From: Oscillospiraceae bacterium
GTDB lineage: Bacteria; Bacillota; Clostridia; Oscillospirales; Oscillospiraceae
Length of the DNA stretch: 16,696 nucleotides
Direction: 5' to 3'
Assembly (NCBI GenBank): GCA_031261245.1
Contig: JAISKU010000072.1
Span: forward strand, 1-16,696
The notes under the pieces were generated by a model. The model worked only from the letters and a program-made list of their open reading frames with translations. It did not search any database and had not been told where the DNA came from. The position numbers were made by a program, and so were the translations under genes. Shown piece by piece: positions 1 to 7,160 of the stretch; positions within the stretch are counted from its first letter, which is position 1; every line of letters begins with the position of its first letter.

Positions 1-863
1 CGGCGCGTCGTGAACTCGAGCTTGCCCGGCGTGATTGTCCGGGCGCGACCCTCGTCCCACACCTCGAGGCTGCACGCGACTCTCGTCGCGCCGAGCGCAA
101 AATACTCGTCAATCAGTCCAGCGTCGCCCGGCGGCGTGATGTACAGCAGCGTCTCCTCAAGCGGCAGGCCGTCAAGCGCGGCGAGATACGCGCGGATATG
201 CTCCGCCTCGGCCTTGCCGTCGAAGGTCGAGCCGCCCGTTATCTGCACGCCGGAGACGCCGACGTTATCGAGCGCGTACCGCACGATCTCACGCACGTCG
301 CCCGCCGCGAGCGCCTGCGGCTGCGGATTGCCGCGCCGCGCGTTCGCCTCAAACTCCGCGCCGGAAAAGCAGAACTCGCACGGTCTGCCCGCCGCCGCAA
401 ACTCGCAGTGCCACAGGCACTGGAACGACACCCAGTCGAGCCCCTGCAAGACCGCGTTGCCGACAAACGGCAGCCCGGAGCCCGTGCGCCGCCCGTAGAA
501 GTCGGTGTGCGGCGCGAACGCCACCCCGCACACGAAATCGCGCCCGTAGAACAGCGCGGGCTCGCCGCCCTCAAGGCGCACGCCGAACGGCGTCCCGAGC
601 TGCGACGCGTAGCGCAGGAGCTTCAGGTTGTCCCACGACAGCGCGCCGCCGAGGTATTCGAGGTGGAAACTCACGTCCGTCATCTGGCAGATCGTGCCGT
701 CGGGCAGAAGCAGGCAGTTGCACGTCAGCGGGTTCACGTTCAGCCGGAAATCCGCGCCTAACCGCTTGTACACCGCCTTGTCGCACTTCACGCCGCGGCT
801 TATGAGCAGACATTTCAGCTCAAGCGACGTGACGCTCTCGTCTCCGAGCCTGTACGTTTGCAT
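1..863 (-). CDS. Radical SAM domain protein, 3' end beyond the window (partial)
   Basis: An open frame of 287 codons runs from ATG 863 to the left edge without a stop. Residues 153-165 hold three cysteines spaced C-x8-C-x2-C (C153, C162, C165; local text WHCEF...PCEFCFSG), as expected for a 4Fe-4S cluster that binds S-adenosylmethionine. An ITGGS stretch about 60 residues later fits the SAM-binding glycine motif, and YITPPGD then LEVWDEG look like later strands of a radical SAM barrel. About 150 residues precede the cluster and include several further cysteines; I recognise no domain there. The substrate is unknown. The ATG at 863 is the first standard start in this frame but has only a weak ribosome site. 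The frame stays open up to a TGA at 912-914, and the likely original start is at 915 in another frame (see 871-930). The gene follows clpE by about 90-140 bases, on the same strand. Radical SAM assignment is fairly firm; subfamily is not assigned. Confidence 0.8.
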   Translation of the reverse strand, partial: MQTYRLGDESVTSLELKCLLISRGVKCDKAVYKRLGADFRLNVNPLTCNCLLLPDGTICQMTDVSFHLEYLGGALSWDNLKLLRYASQLGTPFGVRLEGGEPALFYGRDFVCGVAFAPHTDFYGRRTGSGLPFVGNAVLQGLDWVSFQCLWHCEFAAAGRPCEFCFSGAEFEANARRGNPQPQALAAGDVREIVRYALDNVGVSGVQITGGSTFDGKAEAEHIRAYLAALDGLPLEETLLYITPPGDAGLIDEYFALGATRVACSLEVWDEGRARTITPGKLEFTTR

Positions 864-870
864 GTCCGCC

Positions 871-930
871 CTACCCCGCCAAAGCTCCGCCGCGCGGAAA
901 ATCGCTGTTTTTCATCGGTGAACCTCCGTA
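871..930 (-). other. Strong SD plus ATG opening a 14-codon frame: probable frameshifted true start of the radical SAM gene
   Basis: On the minus strand a near-perfect Shine-Dalgarno (GGAGGT, about 922-927) stands 6 bases before an ATG at 915. That frame reads MKNSDFPRGGALAG and stops at TAG 871-873, only 7 bases before the ATG 863 of the radical SAM gene. The codons for residues 2-3 contain a run of five A (908-912). With four A the frame would read MKTAIFRAAELWRGRAD and continue directly into MQTYRLG of the radical SAM protein. This suggests a single-base insertion at the extreme 5' end, which could be an assembly or sequencing error, a real mutation or polymerase/ribosome slippage. The alternative is a short translated leader coupled to the downstream ATG. 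Confidence 0.55.
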
Positions 931-943
931 ACATTTTGCGGAT

Positions 944-968
944 AGGGACGCGACAATGTCGCGTCCCT
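944..968. repeat. Perfect 11-bp inverted repeat with 3-base loop (REP-like palindrome or weak terminator)
   Basis: The arms AGGGACGCGAC and GTCGCGTCCCT flank AAT, giving an uninterrupted GC-rich 11-bp stem with a very short loop. It lies in the 87-bp gap between the end of clpE and the strong Shine-Dalgarno of the radical SAM gene. Neither side carries the T-run of a standard intrinsic terminator: the minus strand continues ATCCGCAAAATG and the plus strand GCGTCTGTAAAT. It may act as a 3' stabilising hairpin for the clpE message or be one copy of a dispersed extragenic palindrome. Only one copy is present here. Confidence 0.6.
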
Positions 969-1002
969 GCGTCTGTAAATTCAGTTTTCCCAAGCGTGGC
1001 GC

Positions 1003-3297
1003 TTACAGCGCGATTATTTGCAGCTTGTCGTCCTGCGCCGTCATGCCTATCTGATGTACCTGCCGCCCGTAGCCCGCGATGATCTCCGCCGCGATCGCGT
1101 CCTCGATCTCCTTTTGGATTACGCGGCGCAGATTGCGCGCGCCGTACGTCACGGAGAACGATTTCTTCGTGAGGTAGTCGAGCACGGACTCGTCATAGCT
1201 CAGTTCAATGTGCTTTTCGGCCATCGAGTCGCGCAGCTCGTCGAGCATCAGACCCGCGATTTTCTTGAAGTCCTCCTCGGACAGACGGTTGAAGTACACC
1301 ACCTCGTCCACGCGGTTGAGGAATTCCGGCCGCAGGAAGTCGCGCAGCGCCTTTTCCGACTTGTCCTTGCCCTGCTCGTTCGCCGTCCTGTTGAAGCCGA
1401 GGGAGCCTCCCTGCGTATCGCTTCCGGCGTTCGTCGTCATGATGATGACGGTGTTCTCAAAGTTCACCGTGCGCCCGTGCGCGTCGGTGAGGCGGCCGTC
1501 GTCGAGGATTTGCAGCATTATATTCAGCACGTCCGGGTGCGCCTTCTCAATCTCGTCGAAGAGAATGACGCTGTACGGCTTGCGGCGGATTTTCTCCGTC
1601 AGCTGACCGGCCTCGTCATACCCGACGTAGCCCGGAGGCGAGCCGATTATGCGCGATACCGTATGCTTCTCCATAAACTCCGACATGTCGAGGCGGATCA
1701 GCGACTCCGGCGAGTCGAAGAGATCCTCCGCGAGGCGCTTGACGAGCTCCGTCTTGCCGACGCCCGTCGAGCCGATGAAAATAAAGCTCGACGGCTTGCG
1801 CTTCGCCGATATGCCCACGCGGTTGCGCCGAATCGCGGCGCACACGAGGTCAACCGCCTCATCCTGCCCGATAAGTCTGCGCTTGAGGCGCTTGTCGAGC
1901 TCATTGAGCCTCTGGAATTCGTCCTCGCGTATGCTCGAGGCCGGGATTTTCGTCCACAGCTCGATTACGCGCGCCAGACCGTCGAGCGTCACCTCCGGCG
2001 GGCCGAGGCGCTCAAGCGTCGTCAGCTCGTCTGATATCTGCATCTCGCGGCTGCGTATGACGGCGAGGCGCTCATAATCCTCCCCGGCGGCGGGCGCGGC
2101 GAGAATCATCTCGCGCTCCTTTTGCAGGTCGTCGCGCTCACGGCGGTATCTGTCCGTCCTGATAATCGTGTCGCTCTTCAGGTTCATGTCGGAGCACGCC
2201 TCGTCTATGAGGTCAATCGCCTTGTCAGGCAGAAAACGGTCGGTGATGTACCGCTCACTGAGGATAACGGCCTGCGCCGCGATCTCATCCGTCACGCTCA
2301 CGCCGTGGTGCGCCTCATAGTAGTGCTTTATGCCCTTGATTATCTCGATCGCCTCGGCAATCGACGGCTCGTTCACCGTCACGGGCTGGAAGCGCCGCTC
2401 AAGCGCCGCGTCCTTCTCGATGTGCTTGCGGTACTCGTTGAACGTCGTGGCGCCGATGACCTGAATCTCCCCGCGCGAGAGCGCGGGTTTGAGTATATTC
2501 GCGGCGTTCATGCTGCCCTCGGCGTCGCCCGCGCCGACGAGATTGTGCACCTCGTCGATGACGAGTATGATGTTGCCGAGCAGCTTGACCTCCTCGATAA
2601 GGCCCTTCATGCGGCTCTCAAACTGACCCCGGAACTGCGTGCCGGCGACGAGCGCGGTGAGGTCGAGCATGTAGACCTCCTTGTCGCGCAGCTTGTACGG
2701 CACCTCGGAATCCACGATGCGCTGGGCGAGGCCCTCGGCTATCGCCGTCTTGCCGACGCCGGGCTCACCTATCAGGCAGGGGTTGTTCTTCTGCCTGCGG
2801 TTGAGTATCTGCACGACGCGCTCCGTCTCGCTCTCGCGGCCGATCATGCGGTCGAGCTTCCCGTCGCGCGCGCGCCCCGTCAGCGAAATGCAGTAGCTCT
2901 CGAGGAATTTGCGTTTTTTGTTCCCCTGCTGCCCTCCGGGGCCGGGGGGCGGCTCACCGCGCCACGGGTGGGGCGGCTGCTCTCTCGGGGGCAGATCCTC
3001 CGGGCCGGAGAACAGCTTGTTGAGGAACGGGAACGTCGCGGTCTTGCCCTCGTCGTACTCCGGCGGCTCCTCGAGCGCGCCGGCGCCGCCGAGCGACTCG
3101 ATCATGTCGTCCGTCAGGTTGTCCAGCTCGTCCTCCGTAAGCCCTATGCGGCGTATCAGGTCCTGTACGGGCTTGATATTCATCTCGCGGGCGCATTTTA
3201 AGCAAATGCCCTCGTTTGTCGTCACGCCGTTTTCGATTTTGGTGATGAAAATCACCGCCGCGTTTTTCTTGCACTTTGAGCAAATTGTCGGTCTCAT
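1003..3297 (-). CDS. clpE: ClpE-type AAA+ Clp protease ATP-binding subunit with N-terminal zinc finger
   Basis: A 764-residue Hsp100 unfoldase that should thread misfolded or tagged proteins into the ClpP protease in the cytoplasm. It opens with a C4 zinc finger (C6, C9, C32, C35) and lacks the paired Clp_N repeats of ClpC, which argues for the ClpE class. A proline/glycine-rich linker (about 98-125) precedes AAA module 1, with Walker A GEPGVGKT at 177-184 and Walker B VIDEVHN near 245. A short charged coiled middle domain follows, then AAA module 2 with Walker A GSTGVGKT at 509-516 and a FDEIEKAH Walker B. LGF at 633-635 matches the ClpP-docking loop, so it should work with ClpP, which is not in this window. 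The start has an AGAGGT ribosome site 7 bases upstream. It follows pgsA by 33 bases on the same strand. I found no tandem CtsR heptads or CIRCE element upstream. ClpC-like naming is the alternative. Confidence 0.9.
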   Translation of the reverse strand: MRPTICSKCKKNAAVIFITKIENGVTTNEGICLKCAREMNIKPVQDLIRRIGLTEDELDNLTDDMIESLGGAGALEEPPEYDEGKTATFPFLNKLFSGPEDLPPREQPPHPWRGEPPPGPGGQQGNKKRKFLESYCISLTGRARDGKLDRMIGRESETERVVQILNRRQKNNPCLIGEPGVGKTAIAEGLAQRIVDSEVPYKLRDKEVYMLDLTALVAGTQFRGQFESRMKGLIEEVKLLGNIILVIDEVHNLVGAGDAEGSMNAANILKPALSRGEIQVIGATTFNEYRKHIEKDAALERRFQPVTVNEPSIAEAIEIIKGIKHYYEAHHGVSVTDEIAAQAVILSERYITDRFLPDKAIDLIDEACSDMNLKSDTIIRTDRYRRERDDLQKEREMILAAPAAGEDYERLAVIRSREMQISDELTTLERLGPPEVTLDGLARVIELWTKIPASSIREDEFQRLNELDKRLKRRLIGQDEAVDLVCAAIRRNRVGISAKRKPSSFIFIGSTGVGKTELVKRLAEDLFDSPESLIRLDMSEFMEKHTVSRIIGSPPGYVGYDEAGQLTEKIRRKPYSVILFDEIEKAHPDVLNIMLQILDDGRLTDAHGRTVNFENTVIIMTTNAGSDTQGGSLGFNRTANEQGKDKSEKALRDFLRPEFLNRVDEVVYFNRLSEEDFKKIAGLMLDELRDSMAEKHIELSYDESVLDYLTKKSFSVTYGARNLRRVIQKEIEDAIAAEIIAGYGRQVHQIGMTAQDDKLQIIAL

Positions 3298-3330
3298 GTG
3301 TATTACCTCTTTTTTATAGCCAACTGTTAC

Positions 3331-3888
3331 TTATAATTTTTCATGCGCCTGCTTCTTCATGACTGCGGAGAACGTGAGTATATAACTGAGCAGCGCCGCG
3401 ATTGTCAGAGCGAGCGCGATACCTATCATCGCCTTTGCCGCCGCGCGCGGTATTTGCGGGAAGAGCATGAGCGCGATGCAGACCGCGACGAAAACGACTG
3501 TCGTAATCTTCCCGAAGATGTTCGACGGCGGGATTTCCACCCTCGCCCTCCTGTGTATCAAAAGCCCGCCGATACCCATCAGAAGCTCCTTGACTACCGC
3601 CGTTGAGACCGCCCACACGGGAATCAGTCCGTCTATCGTTATGCACACCATCGCGGCCACGGTCATCATCTTGTCGCCGAGCGGGTCGAGCACCTTGCCG
3701 AGGTTCGACGTCAGCTTGAATCTGCGCGCGATGTAGCCGTCGAGCACATCCGTCACCGCCGCGAGCGCGAAAATCGCAACGGCGCCCGTCTTCACGTCTC
3801 CGGCGTCGCTGAAGTACGCCAGCACAAAAAACGGAACGAGGACAATCCGAAACGCGGAGAGCAGATTGGGTACGGGTTTAAGTGTCAT
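3331..3888 (-). CDS. pgsA: CDP-diacylglycerol--glycerol-3-phosphate 3-phosphatidyltransferase
   Basis: A 185-residue membrane enzyme that transfers the phosphatidyl group from CDP-diacylglycerol to glycerol 3-phosphate, the committed step to phosphatidylglycerol and cardiolipin. The CDP-alcohol phosphotransferase signature DG-x2-AR-x8-G-x3-D-x3-D is complete (LDGYIARR, then GKVLDPLGDKM). The N-terminus MTLKPVPNLLSAFRI has the usual PN-x2-T/S-x2-R pattern of PgsA, and several hydrophobic segments span the rest. Length is normal for the family. The ATG lies one base after the cvpA stop (TGATATG), so the two are probably translationally coupled. Another CDP-alcohol transferase such as a phosphatidylserine synthase is possible, but length and N-terminus favour PgsA. 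Confidence 0.92.
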   Translation of the reverse strand: MTLKPVPNLLSAFRIVLVPFFVLAYFSDAGDVKTGAVAIFALAAVTDVLDGYIARRFKLTSNLGKVLDPLGDKMMTVAAMVCITIDGLIPVWAVSTAVVKELLMGIGGLLIHRRARVEIPPSNIFGKITTVVFVAVCIALMLFPQIPRAAAKAMIGIALALTIAALLSYILTFSAVMKKQAHEKL

Positions 3889-3889
3889 A

Positions 3890-4639
3890 TCAAATCCTCA
3901 GGGCGTTTGCAACCGGGTTATTATTTACGAGGTATTCAAGTATCGACGTTTTTTCAACCGTGCCCGCCGTGACAATGCCGAAATACCTCAAAACCGTTGC
4001 GATGAAGAAAACTATCACAAGCCCGCGCAAAACCCCGAGCACCGTCCCGGCAATCTGGTCGAGCAGCCGCAGCCCGGGAAGCGAAAACGCGAAGTTCAGG
4101 AGATTCCCCGCGACCGCGAACACGATGGCGAGCAGCATGAACGCAATCGCGAAAACCGCGATGTACGCGAGCGCCGAGCAGAGCTTGTCGCTGATTATCC
4201 CGCCGAGCGCGTAGCCTACCTCGCTCGTCTCGTCGTCTATCGACTTAGATATCCGCTCCGCCGCGCCCTTGAAGAATCCGAGCTTTCTTAGCGTCAGCAT
4301 GGACATCCCGAACGTCGTATCGGTGTCGTAATCGCCCTCGTCGGGCAGCGCCGCCGGCGCGGCCTCCTCGTCGTCCGCGTCGTCCGTCTCCTCCGACGGC
4401 GTATTCGCGTCCGGCATAAGTATCTTCTGAATCTGTCCGTCTACGAGTCCGCCTACGAACGGGCTTAAAACGCCCTTAAACTCCCCGGAAAAGGTCGAGG
4501 CCGCCGCGTTTGCGATGACGAGCGACAGGATCAGCGCCAAAAAGCCGCACACGCCCCGTACCACACCGCCGCGAAAACCCCGGTATGCGCAGAACACGAC
4601 AATAATTACAATTACCGCGTCAATAATTATCCCGGTCAT
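3890..4639 (-). CDS. CvpA family membrane protein
   Basis: A 249-residue protein with an N-terminal membrane segment (IIIDAVIVIIVVFCAYRGFRGG) and the glycine-rich RGFRGG turn typical of CvpA/colicin V production proteins. It has two N-terminal and two or more C-terminal membrane helices, including GVLRGLVIVFFIATVLRYFG, another family hallmark. Between the halves, at about residues 75-115, lies a very acidic low-complexity insert (SEETDDADDEEAAP). It is longer than in many homologues, which are often nearer 160-200 residues. The start is supported by AGAGGAG just upstream. It sits 22 bases after the DUF5711-like gene and one base before pgsA. The molecular function of CvpA is not settled; the family is linked to envelope homeostasis. 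Confidence 0.85.
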   Translation of the reverse strand: MTGIIIDAVIVIIVVFCAYRGFRGGVVRGVCGFLALILSLVIANAAASTFSGEFKGVLSPFVGGLVDGQIQKILMPDANTPSEETDDADDEEAAPAALPDEGDYDTDTTFGMSMLTLRKLGFFKGAAERISKSIDDETSEVGYALGGIISDKLCSALAYIAVFAIAFMLLAIVFAVAGNLLNFAFSLPGLRLLDQIAGTVLGVLRGLVIVFFIATVLRYFGIVTAGTVEKTSILEYLVNNNPVANALRI

Positions 4640-4661
4640 CCGCTCCGCTCTCCTCTTTCCG

Positions 4662-5840
4662 TTAGTCCTTTCTCTTTACAAAGGCTCTCCCCTCGCGCGA
4701 ACCCATCGCCACGGCCGCCTCGCCGCCCCTCGGAAACGCGCACACAGCCCCCGACGCCTCCGGATATGACGCCGCCTGGCCGAGCGTCTTGTCGTAGATG
4801 TCAAGTCCGTCGCTCCACAGCGCCGCGACCCTGTCTCCCGAGGCCGTCAGCCTCACGAGCGCCCGCGACGTGCGGATGCTCCCGAGCCCGCGCCCCTTGA
4901 GGTCTATCGTCACGAGCTCACCCTGCATACCGCCCGAGGAATCGGTAAAATGCAGCGCCAAAAACGAATCCCCGTCGTGGGAGTATCCGTCGAGCGTCCT
5001 GCCCGTCAGATCGTAAATCACAGTGCCAGAGCCGTCCGGCTCAATCGCCGTTATGCCCGAGGCCGTCCGGGCGATGAGCTGCCCGCCGCGCATGAACGAC
5101 GCCTCGAGTATCGCGCCCTCCGGCGACACATACTCCCCCGCGGCGTCCGTGCTGTCGCTGTCGAGCAGGACTATCCTGCCGCCGCGCGCCGTGAGCGTTG
5201 TTACCGCGAACCGCTTGCCGTCATACGACACTGCCGCGCCGAGGACGTAGCCCTCGCCCGAATACCAGTCGTAAATCAGCTCCGGAACGCCGCTGCCGAG
5301 CCTGTAGAATCTGGCGCGCCCCTTGTACTCCCTGCTGTCGTCCGTACATATCACAAACACCCCGCCGTGCCCGACGGAGCAGGATACGACCCTGTTTTCG
5401 AGCGTGATCACCGATATCTCCCCGGCGGAGTTCACAATCCTCACGCTCTTGCCGCCCACGTCGTAGGCGATCGCGAGGCCGCCCGACGCCGCAATCGCGG
5501 GGTTCTGCGCCGAAAAGCCGCTCCGCGCGAGCTCGTCGCCCGTCTTGCCGTACACCGCGACTCCCGCGCTGCCCGCCGCCGCAATCGTCCCGCCGAGATC
5601 CGCGAACACGCTGTCAAAGCCCGGCTCAAAGGCGAAAGCCGCCTCCGAAAGCCGCCCCGTCACGGCGTCCCACGCCTGGAGGAATCCCCGCCGCGTCAGC
5701 GAGCCGCCCTTGAAGTACACGACGAGCATGACCGCCACGACAACGGCGAGCAGGACAAACGCGAATACGCGCTTTACGCCCGCACCCCGGGGTTGTCTCG
5801 CCTCTTCGGTCTCATTTTGTGTGATGTCTGTTTCTTTCAT
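4662..5840 (-). CDS. Membrane-anchored beta-propeller-like protein, DUF5711-type
   Basis: A 392-residue protein with a charged cytoplasmic N-terminus (about 1-23), one transmembrane anchor (VFAFVLLAVVVAVMLVVYF, about 25-43) and a long extracytoplasmic domain. That domain is built of repeating short beta-strand blocks (for example GVAVYGKTGDEL, GGLAIAYDVGGKS, SVSYDGKRFAV-type units), as in WD40/PQQ-like propellers. The layout resembles the DUF5711 family of Clostridia, which I recall next to cvpA; the family assignment is from recognition, not a search. It is the first gene after the promoter at 5869-5897 and lies 22 bases upstream of cvpA. No catalytic motif is visible. It is probably a scaffold or sensor at the outer face of the membrane; that role is inferred. 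Confidence 0.72.
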   Translation of the reverse strand: MKETDITQNETEEARQPRGAGVKRVFAFVLLAVVVAVMLVVYFKGGSLTRRGFLQAWDAVTGRLSEAAFAFEPGFDSVFADLGGTIAAAGSAGVAVYGKTGDELARSGFSAQNPAIAASGGLAIAYDVGGKSVRIVNSAGEISVITLENRVVSCSVGHGGVFVICTDDSREYKGRARFYRLGSGVPELIYDWYSGEGYVLGAAVSYDGKRFAVTTLTARGGRIVLLDSDSTDAAGEYVSPEGAILEASFMRGGQLIARTASGITAIEPDGSGTVIYDLTGRTLDGYSHDGDSFLALHFTDSSGGMQGELVTIDLKGRGLGSIRTSRALVRLTASGDRVAALWSDGLDIYDKTLGQAASYPEASGAVCAFPRGGEAAVAMGSREGRAFVKRKD

Positions 5841-5868
5841 TATACGTACCTATAAAACGCTAATTGAC

Positions 5869-5897
5869 AGTATAACACGTCCTTGGAAAAAAAGATA
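5869..5897 (-). promoter_or_regulatory. Extended -10 promoter for the DUF5711-cvpA-pgsA-clpE operon
   Basis: Read on the minus strand, TATACT (5869-5874) is preceded by TG one base upstream (TGTTATACT), which fits an extended -10. The hexamer 17 bases further upstream (TATCTT, 5892-5897) is a poor -35, which extended -10 promoters tolerate. Transcription would begin near 5862, about 20 bases before the ATG at 5840, leaving room for the AGGT ribosome site. This 66-bp AT-rich gap stands out against the GC-rich coding sequence. It contains no clear terminator for the upstream operon. Confidence 0.5.
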
Positions 5898-5906
5898 CTA
5901 AAATAT

Positions 5907-7160
5907 TTATGAACAAAAGCCGTTTTGCGCCGCGGTCTCGTGCAGCCAGATCGCCACATCCCCGCGTTTTGAGGAGCGCGGCTGTCCCTGCGTTTTCTCA
6001 AACTTCCCCGCGGCGACCGAGGCGATAAGTCTCGGCGTCGCAGTCTCTCCCCTGTCTATTTTCACGCCGCGCGGCCTCACGTCCCCCGGCAGCGCGAACA
6101 CTATCGGCAGCTCCGATTTCGTCATCTCCCGCTCCGGGTAAAATCTGTTGTTGCGGAAGCCGAGCGCGAAGCCCGCGCGGTCGAGCTCGCGCGCCGCCTC
6201 AAAGCAGTCGTCGGCCGGCCGCACATCCTCAAAGGGAGAGCGCGCGAGCAGCTCGCTCACCGTTATGACGCGGTAGCCGTATTTTTCCAAAAGCTCGAGG
6301 TGCAGCCGTAGCGCCGAGGCGATCGGCGTCTGCTTCGACATGTTGTAGCCGTCCTTCTGGAAGATTATCTGCCCGACCATGCAGTTCGGGTCGCTCTCGA
6401 GCGCGTCGCGCAGCGGGCGCGTCATCACCTCCACGTCGCGGTCATAGTCGCCCGTCGACGGCAGGTATCCGCCGCCGTCAAACGACGCCGCGAGATAGTG
6501 GTAGCCCATCGCCTCGCACGCGTCAAACGACGTGTGGCCGTCCGGCATCTTATCGACGTAGTGCGGCGGGCGCGTGAAGCGCATCTCGTACTTCGTCAGC
6601 TTGAAGATCAGATCGTGCAGCCGCCGCAGATCAGCAACGGCCTCGTCGAGTCCGCCCGTCGTGACGCGCGAGGCGTACATCGCGCGCGACTTGCCGTATA
6701 TCATATGCCGGTACGTGTGATTTGTCAGCTCGTGCCCCTCGCGGTCGATTCGCCGTATCAGCTCCTGGCACGCCTCCGCGCCCGCCATGTCGTCGAGCCC
6801 GAACGCGGCGTAGTGGTCGTACTTCTTCCCGAACACGTACTGCGCGCCCACCTCGCCCGACGTGTCGGGGTAATTCTCCGCCGTGGAGCCCACGACGTCA
6901 AAAGTCCCGCGCGCCCCGAAATCCCGCAGCACGGACAGCAGGTGCTCCGTGAGGCCCGCGCCGTTCGCCACGTCCGGCTCCGACGGGAGCTTCATCGGCC
7001 CGTCATCAAACGTCATCGCGACGACGCGCTCCCCCATCGGCGCGACGCGCTCAATCCGGCGCGACGGCGTGATGATGAGGCCGTTTCTCTCCTTGCGGAT
7101 ATACTTTATCCGCCTGTTAATTTTTCTCAAAAATGTGTATCCCGGTACATTCAGCGCCAT
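5907..7160 (-). CDS. NodB-type polysaccharide deacetylase family protein with SLH-like tail
   Basis: A 417-residue carbohydrate esterase 4/NodB homology protein. Enzymes of this family remove acetyl groups from N-acetylglucosamine-type sugars. Motif 1 TFDDGP is at 50-55 (D52 base, D53 metal), motif 2 NHTYRH gives metal ligands H148 and H152, and motif 3 is RFTRPPHY. Two deviations are visible. About 93 residues separate motifs 1 and 2, more than usual. The stretch aligning with motif 5, normally ending in L-x-HD, reads IIFQKDGY with Lys269 where the catalytic His is expected. Residues about 325-360 (ALGF...RFYPEREMTKSELP) resemble one S-layer homology repeat. No signal peptide or membrane helix is evident. 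The ATG lies inside the end of the PHP gene (10-base overlap), and this is the last gene of the eight-gene chain. A noncanonical or cytoplasmic deacetylase is possible. Confidence 0.82.
   Translation of the reverse strand: MALNVPGYTFLRKINRRIKYIRKERNGLIITPSRRIERVAPMGERVVAMTFDDGPMKLPSEPDVANGAGLTEHLLSVLRDFGARGTFDVVGSTAENYPDTSGEVGAQYVFGKKYDHYAAFGLDDMAGAEACQELIRRIDREGHELTNHTYRHMIYGKSRAMYASRVTTGGLDEAVADLRRLHDLIFKLTKYEMRFTRPPHYVDKMPDGHTSFDACEAMGYHYLAASFDGGGYLPSTGDYDRDVEVMTRPLRDALESDPNCMVGQIIFQKDGYNMSKQTPIASALRLHLELLEKYGYRVITVSELLARSPFEDVRPADDCFEAARELDRAGFALGFRNNRFYPEREMTKSELPIVFALPGDVRPRGVKIDRGETATPRLIASVAAGKFEKTQGQPRSSKRGDVAIWLHETAAQNGFCS

Noticed and set aside
5864..5869. TTGACA on the plus strand as a divergent promoter
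   Set aside because: No -10 at 16-18 bases follows, and no plus-strand gene lies downstream.
5841..5906. CtsR or CIRCE operator upstream of the clpE operon
   Set aside because: Only one GTCAA-like half-site is present, with no tandem heptad and no CIRCE inverted repeat.
5909..5931. Intrinsic terminator after the deacetylase gene (CAAAA-CGGC-TTTTG, later T-run)
   Set aside because: The stem is only 5 weak base pairs and the T7 stretch is about 20 bases away, so it does not form a standard terminator.
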